A stretch of DNA of 64,000 bases from contig NZ_VSDO01000005.1 of assembly GCF_008084145.1 (NCBI RefSeq), positions 496,001 to 560,000 of the forward strand, written 5' to 3'. The position numbers were made by a program, and so were the translations under genes. How positions within the stretch are numbered: position 1 is the stretch's first letter; every line of letters starts with the position of its first letter. Of this stretch, positions 50,361 to 58,909 are shown piece after piece. Under the pieces are notes generated by a model. That model had not been told where the DNA came from, ran no database searches, and saw only the letters and a list, made by a program, of their open reading frames with translations. This DNA is from Paenibacillus faecis. Lineage in GTDB: Bacteria; Bacillota; Bacilli; Paenibacillales; Paenibacillaceae.

Positions 50361-52109
50361 ATGGGCGGCTTCCATGCGGATCTCCCGCCGGCTGGCGCAG
50401 CGAAAACGCCGATGTCCGGGGAACCGGCAGGAGAGGTAAGGGATCTCAGGTTAAAGTTTCCCGGTGAGGACACGTTCGTGTTCAAAGATCTGACGTTCCG
50501 GGTGGAGCGCGGGGAAAAGCTGCTGCTGCTCGGACCGAGCGGCAGCGGGAAATCGACCCTGCTGCAGGTGCTTTCCGGGATGATCCCGGAGCTCGTCGAT
50601 GTCCCCATGCGCTATTCGGAGCGGGTGCTTCCCTCTGCCTGGGGGATGTTGTTCCAGGACCCCGACACGCAGTTTTGCATGCCGTATGTCGATGAGGAAC
50701 TGGCATTTGTGCTGGAAAACCGGCGTGTGCCGCGTGAGGAAATGGCACCGCGGATGCGGGATGTCCTGAAGAAGGTGGGGCTCGAGCTAAAAGAGCTCCA
50801 CGTGCCGATCGGGACGCTGTCGCAAGGGATGAAGCAGCGGCTGGCCCTGGCGTCCATTCTGTTGATGGAGCCGGAGGTGCTGTTTCTCGACGAGCCGTCC
50901 GCCCTGCTCGATCCGCCGGGAAGGAAACAAATCTGGCAGGCGGTGCGGGAGGTGGCCGAAGCGCGGACGCTGATCATCGTCGAGCACCGGATCGAAGAAT
51001 TGCTGGAGCTGGAGCTCGTCGACCGGGTCGCTCTGTTCGGGCCGGAGGGCCGTTTGCTGGGACAGGGGCCGCCGGAAGAGTTGTTCCGCAGTTACCGCAA
51101 AGAGCTGCTGGCGTACGGAATCTGGCATCCGGGAGTTTGGGACGGCTATGTTGCCGACTTCCTGGAGGCATACCAAGAGACCGGTCCGACAGTCGGCGGG
51201 CAGAAGGCGGACTCGTATAGGCAAGCGCCGGAAGGCCGGGAGCAGGGGGCGCAGGTGTGCAAGCCGGCCGGGAAAAAGCACGGGCAAACCGCTCCGTTGA
51301 CGGAAAGGAAATCCGTCGGAGAACCCGCCGGGCAACCTGTCGGGCAACCCGTCATGGTCCTGACGGACTTTCGCGGATTCCGTCAGGGACGGCCGGTTAT
51401 CCACGCCGCGCAGGCCAGCGTATACCCCGGCGATTTTATCGCGGTGACGGGGCCGAATGGAGCGGGGAAAAGCTCTTTGCTGCTCAGCCTGATGGGACTT
51501 CTCCCCTCCGAAGGGGGCTACCGTCTGTCAGGCCAAGACATGAGCTGGAGCAAGCTCCGCAACAAGATGGTTCGAGCCGTCGCCCGGGAGGTCGGCTTTG
51601 TGTTTCAAAATCCCGAGTTCCAGTTTGTCGGGAACCGGGTAGACCAAGAAATCGCTTTTTCCTTACTGGAAGAGACGGCCGGCTCGGAGGAAGTATCGCG
51701 CTTGGTCGATGAGGCTTTGATCCGCTTCGGTCTCGCCGGTTTGGAGGCCCGTCATCCGTATCAGTTGTCGCTCGGCCAGAAACGGAGGTTGAGCGTGGCG
51801 GGAGCCGCGGTGCTGAAAAGACCGGTGCTCCTGCTCGATGAGCCCACTTTTGGTCAGGATGCGGTGAATACGTTTGCGATCTTGGATCTGTGCGAAGAGC
51901 TCCGGCGTGAAGGGGCCGCCATTCTCATGGTCACGCACGAGGAAAAAATCGCGGAAACGATCGCTACCCGGAAGTGGGAAGTCAGGGACGGGGTGCTGAC
52001 CGACTGCGGCTTGACGGAGCGGGGGCGGCCGCGGGCGGGCATCGCGAATCCCGCTACCGTTGGGGTTGAGGGAACGGCCGCCGCGAATGGCGAAAGGGTG
52101 AGCGTATGA
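50361..52109 (+). CDS. ykoD: ECF transporter double ATPase subunit YkoD
   Basis: 582 residues containing two ABC ATPase domains. Domain 1 (about residues 25-260) has GPSGSGKST, LSQGMKQR and VLFLDEPSALLD. Domain 2 (about residues 330-555) has GPNGAGKSS, LSLGQKRRLS and VLLLDEPTFGQD. A charged linker of about 60 residues separates them. It energises YkoE-YkoC. It starts one base after the ykoE stop, so translation is probably coupled, and its end overlaps ykoC by 4 bp. Confidence 0.93.
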   Translation: MGGFHADLPPAGAAKTPMSGEPAGEVRDLRLKFPGEDTFVFKDLTFRVERGEKLLLLGPSGSGKSTLLQVLSGMIPELVDVPMRYSERVLPSAWGMLFQDPDTQFCMPYVDEELAFVLENRRVPREEMAPRMRDVLKKVGLELKELHVPIGTLSQGMKQRLALASILLMEPEVLFLDEPSALLDPPGRKQIWQAVREVAEARTLIIVEHRIEELLELELVDRVALFGPEGRLLGQGPPEELFRSYRKELLAYGIWHPGVWDGYVADFLEAYQETGPTVGGQKADSYRQAPEGREQGAQVCKPAGKKHGQTAPLTERKSVGEPAGQPVGQPVMVLTDFRGFRQGRPVIHAAQASVYPGDFIAVTGPNGAGKSSLLLSLMGLLPSEGGYRLSGQDMSWSKLRNKMVRAVAREVGFVFQNPEFQFVGNRVDQEIAFSLLEETAGSEEVSRLVDEALIRFGLAGLEARHPYQLSLGQKRRLSVAGAAVLKRPVLLLDEPTFGQDAVNTFAILDLCEELRREGAAILMVTHEEKIAETIATRKWEVRDGVLTDCGLTERGRPRAGIANPATVGVEGTAAANGERVSV

Positions 52110-52909
52110 AAGGCGTGTTTGCCCCTTCGTACCGGACCTGGATGCACCGGGCCAACCCGGTTCTGAAGCTGGGCGGGTCGATCTTGCTGTTTTTTCTCGC
52201 TCTGTTTACGCATCGGCCCGATTTTATGCTGTATCAGGCCGTTGTGTTTATCTTGCTGCTGTTTTGGCAAAGCGGATATGCCTTCTGGAAAATCCTGTTG
52301 GTAGTTTTGTCCTTCATTCTGGTGTTTATCTCGTCCTCCTCTACCATGATGCTGTTCGGTAAAGGAGAGGCGTTATGGTGGGAATGGGGGCTTATTCGGA
52401 TCACGGAGGAAAGTTTTTACCGGGGGATTCATATCGGACTCAAGTCGGTTACGCTGGCGGCGGAAGGGCTGCTCTTTGTGCTGACCACGCCGTCGGTGGG
52501 CTTGTTCTATGCCCTGATGCAAAACGCCAAGCTTCCGCCCAAATTCGCATACAGCTTTATGGCCTCCATTCGCCTTCTCCCCATGGTTTGGGAGGAGCTT
52601 CTCATCCGCAGAAATGCGCTGCGAATCAGGGGGGGACAGCGGCTTCGCGGTCCCCGCGGATGGGTGGCGGCAATCCGGCTGTATGCGGTGCCGCTGCTCT
52701 CCCAAAGCATCCGCCGGGCTCACCGGGTGGCCGTCGCGATGGAGTCCAAAGCGTTCGACGGAAAAGGGGGAAGAACGTATTACTATCCCTCGGTTTTCAC
52801 GAAGTTCGATCTGCTGATCGCCGCGCTCTTGCTCGGAGCCGTAAGTCTGGCGCTGCTGCTTGGCGGCACGCTGCCGGTTTTCAGTATAGCGGATATTAGA
52901 AATTACTAA
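52106..52909 (+). CDS. ykoC: ECF transporter transmembrane subunit YkoC
   Basis: 267 residues with about five membrane segments and the EcfT-type coupling motifs near the C-terminal half (AIRLYAVPLLSQSIRRAHRV and AMESKAFDG, the latter an A-R/S-G coupling helix variant). It forms the membrane scaffold of the thiamine/HMP ECF transporter. It overlaps ykoD by ATGA. Confidence 0.92.
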   Translation: MKGVFAPSYRTWMHRANPVLKLGGSILLFFLALFTHRPDFMLYQAVVFILLLFWQSGYAFWKILLVVLSFILVFISSSSTMMLFGKGEALWWEWGLIRITEESFYRGIHIGLKSVTLAAEGLLFVLTTPSVGLFYALMQNAKLPPKFAYSFMASIRLLPMVWEELLIRRNALRIRGGQRLRGPRGWVAAIRLYAVPLLSQSIRRAHRVAVAMESKAFDGKGGRTYYYPSVFTKFDLLIAALLLGAVSLALLLGGTLPVFSIADIRNY

Positions 52910-52976
52910 ATTTGCAGGAAGAATTCAAGAAAAAGAGAGCTCGGGCTCGGCGGTGTTCAGACACCCCAAAATTAAC

Positions 52977-53016
52977 AACGACGGCTGCATCCTTTACAGG
53001 AGACAGCCGTTTTGTT
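52977..53016 (+). terminator. Terminator of ykoEDC
   Basis: ACGGCTG pairs with CAGCCGT, extended by AAC/TTGTT outside, about 70 bp after the ykoC stop. The T-run is short. Confidence 0.6.
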
Positions 53017-53129
53017 AGCGGCTTTAGCCATTTGAGCACGCGAAGTGTGCGAAACAACAAAACACCCGATGGGGTCGTTATAATAGGAGCGTTCAAGCCG
53101 CTATGTATAACGAAAGGAAAGGTGGCTTG

Positions 53130-53234
53130 ATGGCTAATCGAAGTGATATGTCACATATAAAGAGGCGCCTAGTGTGCTTGCTTCCAAGCTTCCAACTCCA
53201 AACTCCAAAAAGATGCGAATCTGCAGGTATTTAG
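53130..53234 (+). CDS. Possible small gene whose 3' end enters a repeat
   Basis: ATG with AAAGGAAAGGTGG upstream opens a 34-codon frame starting MANRSDMSHIKRRL. From about residue 20 the frame is made of repeat copy C sequence and ends at 53232-53234 inside the repeat. This looks like the start of a real small gene that was overrun by the repeat, or chance. No family was recognised. Confidence 0.25.
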   Translation: MANRSDMSHIKRRLVCLLPSFQLQTPKRCESAGI

Positions 53235-53412
53235 GCCGATCCCCGCGGGGGAAAACGAAAAAGATGCAAATCTGCAGGCATTTCCAGCGATTTTAGAGAA
53301 ACGAGCCGGTTTCGTCGAAAATTCCTGCAGATTTGCAGGAACTTTGAAATTTTGGGCCCCGAACGAGAAAAAAACATGCAGATTTGCAGGAATTCTATAT
53401 GATCAAGGTTGT
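53190..53412. repeat. Interspersed phased repeat, copy C
   Basis: Uninterrupted copy of the repeat at 1740-1970. Its four CTGCAGATTTGCAGG-type motifs occur at roughly 53214, 53265, 53325 and 53376. It also carries GCGATTTTAGAGAAACGAGC, CCGAACGAGAAAAAAACATG and the right-hand ATCAAGGTTGTCTGA shared with copy A. Confidence 0.85.
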
Positions 53413-53570
53413 CTGAAGCGGGACTAGTATTAAACGCAGCCCTTCAGGGGTCGTCAAAAGCAGCAACGGCATAGTAGTTTGAATGAAGTGAAAGCTAGCG
53501 TCTTTAGACTTGAGCCGGTAATAAAGGCTTATAGCCTAAGAGCAAACCACCCGTTTGACGGGTGGTTATA
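53413..53570. other. Possible right-end remnant of an IS200/IS605-type element
   Basis: A block with GTGAAAGCTAGCGTCTTTAG and TTATAGCCTAAGAGC ends in a hairpin, AACCACCCG TTTGA CGGGTGGTT (about 53547-53569). The hairpin lacks a T-run on either strand, so it does not look like a terminator. A subterminal palindrome without poly-T is what TnpA-recognised ends of IS200/IS605 elements look like, and the preceding block could be the RNA-encoding 3' part. No tnpA or tnpB is present. Tentative. Confidence 0.3.
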
Positions 53571-54699
53571 ATTGTTCCGCCCGGCTTCCGAGGGGAAACC
53601 GGGCCATAAACTCCCGCTGCTCCAGCAAGTAGCTGGCGTAGGCCATAGGCTGGATGTAGGTTTCCTTCCAGACGCTCTCCATCCCGGCTTTCCGGAAACC
53701 GTAACGCTGGTCACGGCCGTTGCATTCTATAAAGTAAGGGTACCCCTTGGAGGTGATCCCGATATCCATCCCCAGATCGCCGAGCAGCGGCAAACCGGAG
53801 GATAGGCGTCGCGCCACCGCCAGGGAGAGCGCCTCCACATGGCTGATGATGGCGGGGACGAGGTGCCCCGGGAGTACGGTGGATAGCAGTTCCGCCGCGG
53901 GATATGCGCCGCCGCCTTTGGCGATGTTGGAGATGAAACTGCCCGGCGGCGCGGCTTTGGCGAACAGACCGGTAACCGCCCAGGTGCCCCGGAGCCCGCG
54001 CTGTACGGTCACGCGAAGGTCGACGGGGCGACTCTCCGCCTCCGCCAGCGGAATCCGTTCCTGGATCAGGTAGGGGACCGGGAGTCTTTGACGTCTGAGC
54101 CAAGCTGCGGCATTCTCCCGCTTGAGGCGGGCAGGCGAACGAGGCGGGAACGACTTTTTGGAGGGAGGATACAGAACCTCCCACTCGCTGCCGGTGTCTC
54201 TTAACCTCATAATTCCCCGGCCGACCGACCCGCGCACCGGTTTCAAAATTAGATCGGAATACCGTTTCATCATCGTTTGCAGCGAACCCGCCGATGCCGA
54301 CACTGTTTCGGGCAGGTAAGGACGCAGATCGGGATCGCTCCATAAAATCCGGTGAATGACGTCTTTGCCGTATCGGTTGTTCATGTTGAATATAATTTTA
54401 CCGCGAGCGCCTAACGCCGCCAATTTGCGGAGAGCGGCCTGATCGCTATAGAGCGCCCGGTTATGAATGACGGTCGGAATGGGCATGACGGTTTTGGCAT
54501 AATCCCGTCCGTTCCAGATATAGGCGACGCATTTGTTTTGCTTTAAATCCATATCCCCGAGACGAAGAAAACAGGGAATTAATCCGTATCTCCGTGCGGC
54601 TTCTTCATAGTTGCCAAGCGACTCCTGACCGGTCTTTCGCCGGGGGATCCCCCTGTACATGCTGGAATTAAGCAGAATACCGACATGGTTCTGTCCCAT
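53566..54699 (-). CDS. YheC/YheD-family ATP-grasp protein (spore coat associated)
   Basis: 377 residues. An N-terminal YheC-like domain precedes an ATP-grasp fold (about residues 150-365). The fold has LILKPVRGSVGRGIMRL (nucleotide lysine and glycine loop), YLIQERIPLAE, VDLRVTVQRG and LGDLGMDIGITSKGYPYFIECNGRDQRYGF (metal ligands). YheC and YheD are spore-coat-associated proteins of Bacillus with unknown ligation chemistry. It is divergent from the GT4 gene and borders the glycosyltransferase run, suggesting a shared spore-surface context. Confidence 0.9.
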   Translation of the reverse strand: MGQNHVGILLNSSMYRGIPRRKTGQESLGNYEEAARRYGLIPCFLRLGDMDLKQNKCVAYIWNGRDYAKTVMPIPTVIHNRALYSDQAALRKLAALGARGKIIFNMNNRYGKDVIHRILWSDPDLRPYLPETVSASAGSLQTMMKRYSDLILKPVRGSVGRGIMRLRDTGSEWEVLYPPSKKSFPPRSPARLKRENAAAWLRRQRLPVPYLIQERIPLAEAESRPVDLRVTVQRGLRGTWAVTGLFAKAAPPGSFISNIAKGGGAYPAAELLSTVLPGHLVPAIISHVEALSLAVARRLSSGLPLLGDLGMDIGITSKGYPYFIECNGRDQRYGFRKAGMESVWKETYIQPMAYASYLLEQREFMARFPLGSRAEQL

Positions 54700-54850
54700 A
54701 GGTGTCTCCTCCTCGATACGGCTTCTTGTTCAATATATGGGATGCGGGCGAAATGGCGTGGACGACTGTACTCCGGCGACAGCCTGTTTTATAAAACCCT
54801 CGGCGGAGCTTGAAGGTTTACGTATAGGATCTCAAAGAGGGGGATGGGAA

Positions 54851-56002
54851 ATGGCAAATCGTAAGGTGGCGATCGTTACCCCGGGGTCCTTCGTCATTCC
54901 TTCCGGGCGCAGCAGTTCGGTGGAGCGCGTGGTGGAAAAAGTGTCTCCTTTGGCCTCGGGGCTGCTCGATGTTCGGATCTACGGGGTGGCCGGTTCGGGG
55001 CTTCCGGCGAAGGGGGAGGTAGCCGGGGTTCCGTGCTGGCGGCTGCCGGGAGGCTCCCGGTACATTCCTTCCATATTACGTCACTTGAGATTATGGCGGC
55101 CGGATGCCGTGGAAGTCCACAACCGGCCCGCCCTGGCTTATCGGTTAAAGGCAAAACTTCCGAGTTCCCGTGTCCTCCTCACCCTCCATTCGACGAATTT
55201 CATATCCGCGCCCCGCCTTCGGCCCGACCGGGCCCTTCGTTACTTGGAAGCCCTGGACGGCCTGATCGTGAACAGCGAGTATCTGAAGCTGGAGATCCGC
55301 CGGAGATTCCCCTCCCTTGTCAAGGAAATTTACGTCAACCGGCTGGGAGTCAGCCTTGATGATTTCGCTCCCCGCTGGACCCCGGCGGGAGAAGCGCTGC
55401 GTGAGGCCAGGTTGAAAGATTTGGGCTGGGAAGGCGCCAAAATCGTCTTGTTCGTCGGCAGGCTCATTCCATCCAAGGGGGGGCATCACCTGCTGACGGC
55501 GTGGGAGAAGATCGTGAAGGCGGAGCCCCAAGCTATGCTGCTGATGGTCGGCAGCGCCTTTTACGGGAACGACCGGGAGACGGGATATACGAGGAGATTG
55601 AAAGCGGAGGCCGCGACGTACGGCGGTTCGGTCCGGTTTTTGCCGTTTGTTCCTTATCCCCAAGTGGCGGACTGGTACAATTTGGCCGACGTTCTCGTCG
55701 TTCCCTCGGGAGAGGAGGAGGCGTTCGGGCTGGTCAACGTCGAAGCCATGGCTTCGGCCGTACCGGTGGTGGCCGCCCGGGTCGGGGGCATCCCCGAAGT
55801 CGTGGCTGACGGCAAAGCCGGATTTCTTTATTCGCCGGAAGCCTGGAGGGAGCAGCTCAGCGAACGCGTTCTGCAATTGCTCGGAGACCGGGATTTGCGA
55901 AGAAGAATGGGCTGCTGCGGCAGAGAGCTGGCCAGGCAGCATTTTCGCTGGGATCATACCGCAAGCCGCTGGGTCCGACTGATTCGGGAGGGCCGATATT
56001 AA
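54851..56002 (+). CDS. GT4-family glycosyltransferase (CotSA-like)
   Basis: 383 residues with a GT-B fold. The acceptor side has GSFVIPSGRSSSVERVV, and a Rossmann half starts at VLFVGRLIPSKGGHHLL. The donor-binding EX7E motif is E290 to E298 in EEAFGLVNVEAMAS. It would transfer a sugar from a nucleotide donor. AGAGGGGGATGGGA lies before the chosen ATG; the frame is open 192 bp further upstream without support and would overlap the divergent YheC/D gene. Similar proteins in spore coats are called CotSA. A terminator follows. Confidence 0.9.
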   Translation: MANRKVAIVTPGSFVIPSGRSSSVERVVEKVSPLASGLLDVRIYGVAGSGLPAKGEVAGVPCWRLPGGSRYIPSILRHLRLWRPDAVEVHNRPALAYRLKAKLPSSRVLLTLHSTNFISAPRLRPDRALRYLEALDGLIVNSEYLKLEIRRRFPSLVKEIYVNRLGVSLDDFAPRWTPAGEALREARLKDLGWEGAKIVLFVGRLIPSKGGHHLLTAWEKIVKAEPQAMLLMVGSAFYGNDRETGYTRRLKAEAATYGGSVRFLPFVPYPQVADWYNLADVLVVPSGEEEAFGLVNVEAMASAVPVVAARVGGIPEVVADGKAGFLYSPEAWREQLSERVLQLLGDRDLRRRMGCCGRELARQHFRWDHTASRWVRLIREGRY

Positions 56003-56037
56003 CGGGATTCCGGCTTGTTGAGGATTCCGAAGTTTTA

Positions 56038-56067
56038 GGCACGGGGGATACCCCCGTGCCTTTCTTT
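56038..56067 (+). terminator. Terminator of the GT4 gene
   Basis: GGCACGGGGG pairs perfectly with CCCCCGTGCC around ATA, followed by TTTCTTT. Confidence 0.93.
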
Positions 56068-56123
56068 GTTCAGGAAGGCACCCGAAAGGCTGTACGTTTG
56101 CCGTTGCAACCCTTCGCAACCGA

Positions 56124-56151
56124 CATACACTGAGGTATATGCTCAGTATAT
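56124..56151. promoter_or_regulatory. Inverted repeat upstream of the glycosyltransferase operon
   Basis: ACTGAG (56129-56134) and CTCAGT (56142-56147) flank GTATATG, with AT-rich symmetrical extensions. CATACACT at 56124-56131 fits a sigma-K-like -10 (CATAnnnT). It lies 23-50 bp before the first gene of the operon, so it may be a late-sporulation promoter or operator. Weak evidence. Confidence 0.3.
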
Positions 56152-56173
56152 ACAGGACTGGGAGGTGACAGGT

Positions 56174-56992
56174 TTGATTCGCAAGCGAACCCCCCGCATT
56201 CGAACGAACCGAAAAAAAACGATTCGTCCCAAGAAGCGGAAGCCGCTCATCAATCATCCCGAGCCCCTGGTTTCTATCATTATTCCGGCCTTGAACGAGA
56301 AGGCCACGCTTCCGGCTGTCCTGCGCGAAGCGGGACGGGTTCATCCGCGAAGCGAAACGATTGTGGTGGCGAACGGGTCGACCGACGGGACGCCTGATGT
56401 GGCGCGAAGACTCGGCGCCAGGGTCATTTGGAGCCCGGACCCGCTGGGCCATGACGTGGGACGCCGGGTAGGGGCGGAGGCGGCGAAGGGCCGGGCGCTC
56501 CTGTTCATCGACGCCGATATGGTCATTCCCGCCTGGCAGTTGCGCCCATTCGCGGAAGCCGTGCTTGAAGGCGGCGTGGACGTGGCGCTTAACGGCTACT
56601 CGGGGCCGCCGAACCGGCGGGAACCCCATCCGGTTGTCGTCGCGAAGCATGTGTTGAACGCCTGGCTGGCCCGTCCGGACCTGCGGGGAGCTTCGTTGAC
56701 GGCAATTCCCCACGCTTTGAGCCGGAAAGCGCTGCAGACGATCGGTTCGTCCGTTCTGGACGTCCCGCCTCTGGCGCTGGCGGCGGCGGTACTCCGGGGC
56801 TTGGAGGTCCGCGCGGTTCATACGGTTCAGGTGGGACGATTAAATCCCCGCCGCCGCCGGAAGGGCTGCCGCGATTTACTGACCTCGCTGGTGCTGGGGG
56901 ATCACCTGCAAGCGATCCACGGGCTGATCCGGGAGAAAGGCGCAAGAGGCGGCTATGACGATCTTGGACGATTGCGCGATAAGGTTAGGTGA
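56174..56992 (+). CDS. GT2-family glycosyltransferase with basic N-terminal tail
   Basis: 272 residues from a TTG with GGGAGGTG upstream. The first 28 residues are strongly basic (IRKRTPRIRTNRKK and KKRKP). The GT2 core follows: LVSIIIPALNEKATL, TIVVANGSTDGTPD, GHDVGRRVGAEAAKGRALLF and the DXD-like IDADM (about residues 117-121). The C-terminal half (YSGPPNRREPHPVVVAKHVLNAWL, AIPHALSRKALQ) is similar to that of the next gene, so the two are paralogues. It is the first gene of a compact ten-gene run. Confidence 0.88.
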   Translation: MIRKRTPRIRTNRKKTIRPKKRKPLINHPEPLVSIIIPALNEKATLPAVLREAGRVHPRSETIVVANGSTDGTPDVARRLGARVIWSPDPLGHDVGRRVGAEAAKGRALLFIDADMVIPAWQLRPFAEAVLEGGVDVALNGYSGPPNRREPHPVVVAKHVLNAWLARPDLRGASLTAIPHALSRKALQTIGSSVLDVPPLALAAAVLRGLEVRAVHTVQVGRLNPRRRRKGCRDLLTSLVLGDHLQAIHGLIREKGARGGYDDLGRLRDKVR

Positions 56993-56996
56993 TAAC

Positions 56997-58106
56997 ATGA
57001 ACCGCAAGGGATTACGCCGAGGCCGCCCGGAGAGCCGTGCCGGAGGCATAAGACGAAAGCGTACCGGACACGGCCGAATTCCGCCGCTGAGTCAGCGCGC
57101 GGCTTCCGATGAAACCGGACGACCGGGGTGGATGGAAACGGCCGCGAGAAAGGCGGGTTTTACGGCAGGCTCCGGCCATGCCGCTTCGAGAGGATGCGGA
57201 ACTACATTCAGGGAAGCCTTTAACGATTGGTTTTCCGCAGCGGCGGAATCGCGGAAGGGGGGCGGGACGGTCCGGGAAATCACGGACTGCGCGCTGGCTT
57301 TCCGCGAAGGGTATTCGGCAGGCTCGGGCATCCCCCCGAAGGAGATTCCGCTTCCGCTGCAACGCTCCGCATCGGCGGTCGTCACCGCAAGCAATGAGGA
57401 AAAGACGCTGCCTCTCGTGCTCTCCGAACTGGAGAAGCTGCCGCTTCAGGAGATCATGGTAGTGCTCAATGGCTGCACCGACGGAAGTTTAGAGGCCGTT
57501 TTCCGCCATCCTCGGGTGCTGAAGCTCCATTTTCCGGAACGCCTAGGCCACGACGTGGGCCGGGCGGTGGGAGCCAAGGCGGTCCGGGGGGAAACGATCC
57601 TGTTCGTCGACGGAGACCTTCCGGTTGTCGCCGAGGAGTTGGCCCCGTTTCTGCTGGCCGTCGACCGCGGGACGGATATGGCGTTGAACGATATAACGCC
57701 CTTTCTCCCGCCTTTTCCCCAACAGGATGAGGTGACCCGAAGCAAAACGCTTCTCAATCTGCTTCTGGGCCGGCCGGATTTGCAGGCCAATTCGCTGACG
57801 GCGGTGCCTCACGCCCTGTCCCGGAAGCTGATCGACGCCATCGGGACGCCGGCATTGGCCGTTCCCCCGAAGGCCCAAGCTCTCGCGATAGCCCGGGGCT
57901 TCGAAGTGACGGCTCCTTCCGCGGTTAACGTCCTGCGCAAAAACCGGATACGCGCCGGAAATACCGGTGCCGGGAACGCCGTGGCGAAATTGATCGTGGG
58001 CGACCATATCGAGGCGTTGGAAACGGTAATGCAGATGAAGGGAATCCGGCTCGATACAACGCGGTTATCGCGAAGCGAGCTGGCGAAAGCGAGGAACGCA
58101 AGGTGA
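56997..58106 (+). CDS. GT2-family glycosyltransferase with basic tail and GYxxG segment
   Basis: 369 residues from the ATG at 56997, four bases after the previous stop. An N-terminal extension of about 120 residues is Arg/Gly-rich (RKGLRRGRPESR, GIRRKRTGHGR), then holds two short helical units (FREAFNDWF and CALAFREGYSAGSG). The catalytic domain follows: AVVTASNEEKTLPLVL, MVVLNGCTDGS, GHDVGRAVGAKAVRGETILF and VDGD. The core is paralogous to the preceding GT2. Its end overlaps the next gene by 4 bp. Confidence 0.87.
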   Translation: MNRKGLRRGRPESRAGGIRRKRTGHGRIPPLSQRAASDETGRPGWMETAARKAGFTAGSGHAASRGCGTTFREAFNDWFSAAAESRKGGGTVREITDCALAFREGYSAGSGIPPKEIPLPLQRSASAVVTASNEEKTLPLVLSELEKLPLQEIMVVLNGCTDGSLEAVFRHPRVLKLHFPERLGHDVGRAVGAKAVRGETILFVDGDLPVVAEELAPFLLAVDRGTDMALNDITPFLPPFPQQDEVTRSKTLLNLLLGRPDLQANSLTAVPHALSRKLIDAIGTPALAVPPKAQALAIARGFEVTAPSAVNVLRKNRIRAGNTGAGNAVAKLIVGDHIEALETVMQMKGIRLDTTRLSRSELAKARNAR

Positions 58107-58849
58107 GCGAATTCGGCCTGACCAGCATCATCATTCCTTCCTACAACGGACTCGGTCTGCTGCGTTCCTGCGTGGAGTCGATCCGGCGCCATACGGAGGT
58201 TCCTTATGAAATTATCATCGTGGACAACGGCTCCTCCGATGAGACGGTCGCTTACGCGGTGCGGGAGCAATTGGTGCTGTTTGCGTTGCCGGGAAACAGG
58301 GGGTTCCCCGAGGCCTGCAACCGGGGAATGTCGATCGCGTCCGGCGATCAACTGCTCCTGCTCAATAACGATGTAGAGGTGCAGCCGCGCTGGCTCTCCA
58401 ACATGCTGGCGGCGCTATGGAGCGCAAGTGAGGTCGGTCTAGTCGGACCGGTTACCAACTTCGCCAGCGGCCGCCAGCAAATCGATCTTCCGTGGGCCGG
58501 AGAAGCGGATTTTACCTCGCTCGCCGAGCGGATGAACCGACCGGACCCGGCGAAGTGGCAGGAAGTTCGCCGCCTCATCGGGATGTGTCTATTGATGAAG
58601 CGAGAGGTGCTGGAGAACGTCGGCTACCTGGACGAACGATTTTCACCGGGACACTATGAAGATGACGACTACAGCTACAGGGCAAGACAGCGGGGGTACA
58701 AACTGCTCGTGTGCGGGGACACCCTGGTCTACCACGCGGGAAGCGCCAGCTTTAAAGCCGAGAATCCGGAGGGCTGGAACGACCTGATCCGAAAAAACCG
58801 AAGGCTGTTTATCGATAAATGGGGGGTGGATCCATGGGAATTCGTTTAG
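58103..58849 (+). CDS. GT2-family glycosyltransferase (rhamnosyltransferase-like)
   Basis: 248 residues from a GTG overlapping the previous stop. The whole protein is a GT-A domain: TSIIIPSYNGLGLL, IIIVDNGSSDETV, LLLLNNDVEVQPRWL (donor/metal site, about residues 88-102) and GHYEDDDYSYRARQRGYKL (catalytic base region). It has neither a basic tail nor a GYxxG segment. Its core resembles that of the GT2 at 60883 (GPVTNFASGRQQI versus GPVTNYISGEQQI). It probably acts on the same glycan chain. Confidence 0.9.
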   Translation: MSEFGLTSIIIPSYNGLGLLRSCVESIRRHTEVPYEIIIVDNGSSDETVAYAVREQLVLFALPGNRGFPEACNRGMSIASGDQLLLLNNDVEVQPRWLSNMLAALWSASEVGLVGPVTNFASGRQQIDLPWAGEADFTSLAERMNRPDPAKWQEVRRLIGMCLLMKREVLENVGYLDERFSPGHYEDDDYSYRARQRGYKLLVCGDTLVYHAGSASFKAENPEGWNDLIRKNRRLFIDKWGVDPWEFV

Positions 58850-58909
58850 CTGAAATTCCGCGGAAACCGCCCGCTCCAATATCAAGGAATCTTACTAGGA
58901 GGGGAGCTC

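Noticed and set aside
52912..53130. 72-residue plus-strand ORF after ykoC
   Set aside because: It spans the ykoEDC terminator hairpin, has no convincing ribosome site and no recognisable composition.
53544..53570. Hairpin as terminator of the YheC/D gene
   Set aside because: The stem is strong but there is no T-run on either strand; kept as a possible element end instead.
55145..56821. 558-residue minus-strand ORF opposite two glycosyltransferase genes
   Set aside because: Mirror ORF caused by GC-rich third codon positions; no ribosome site and unlikely composition, while both plus-strand genes have clear family motifs.
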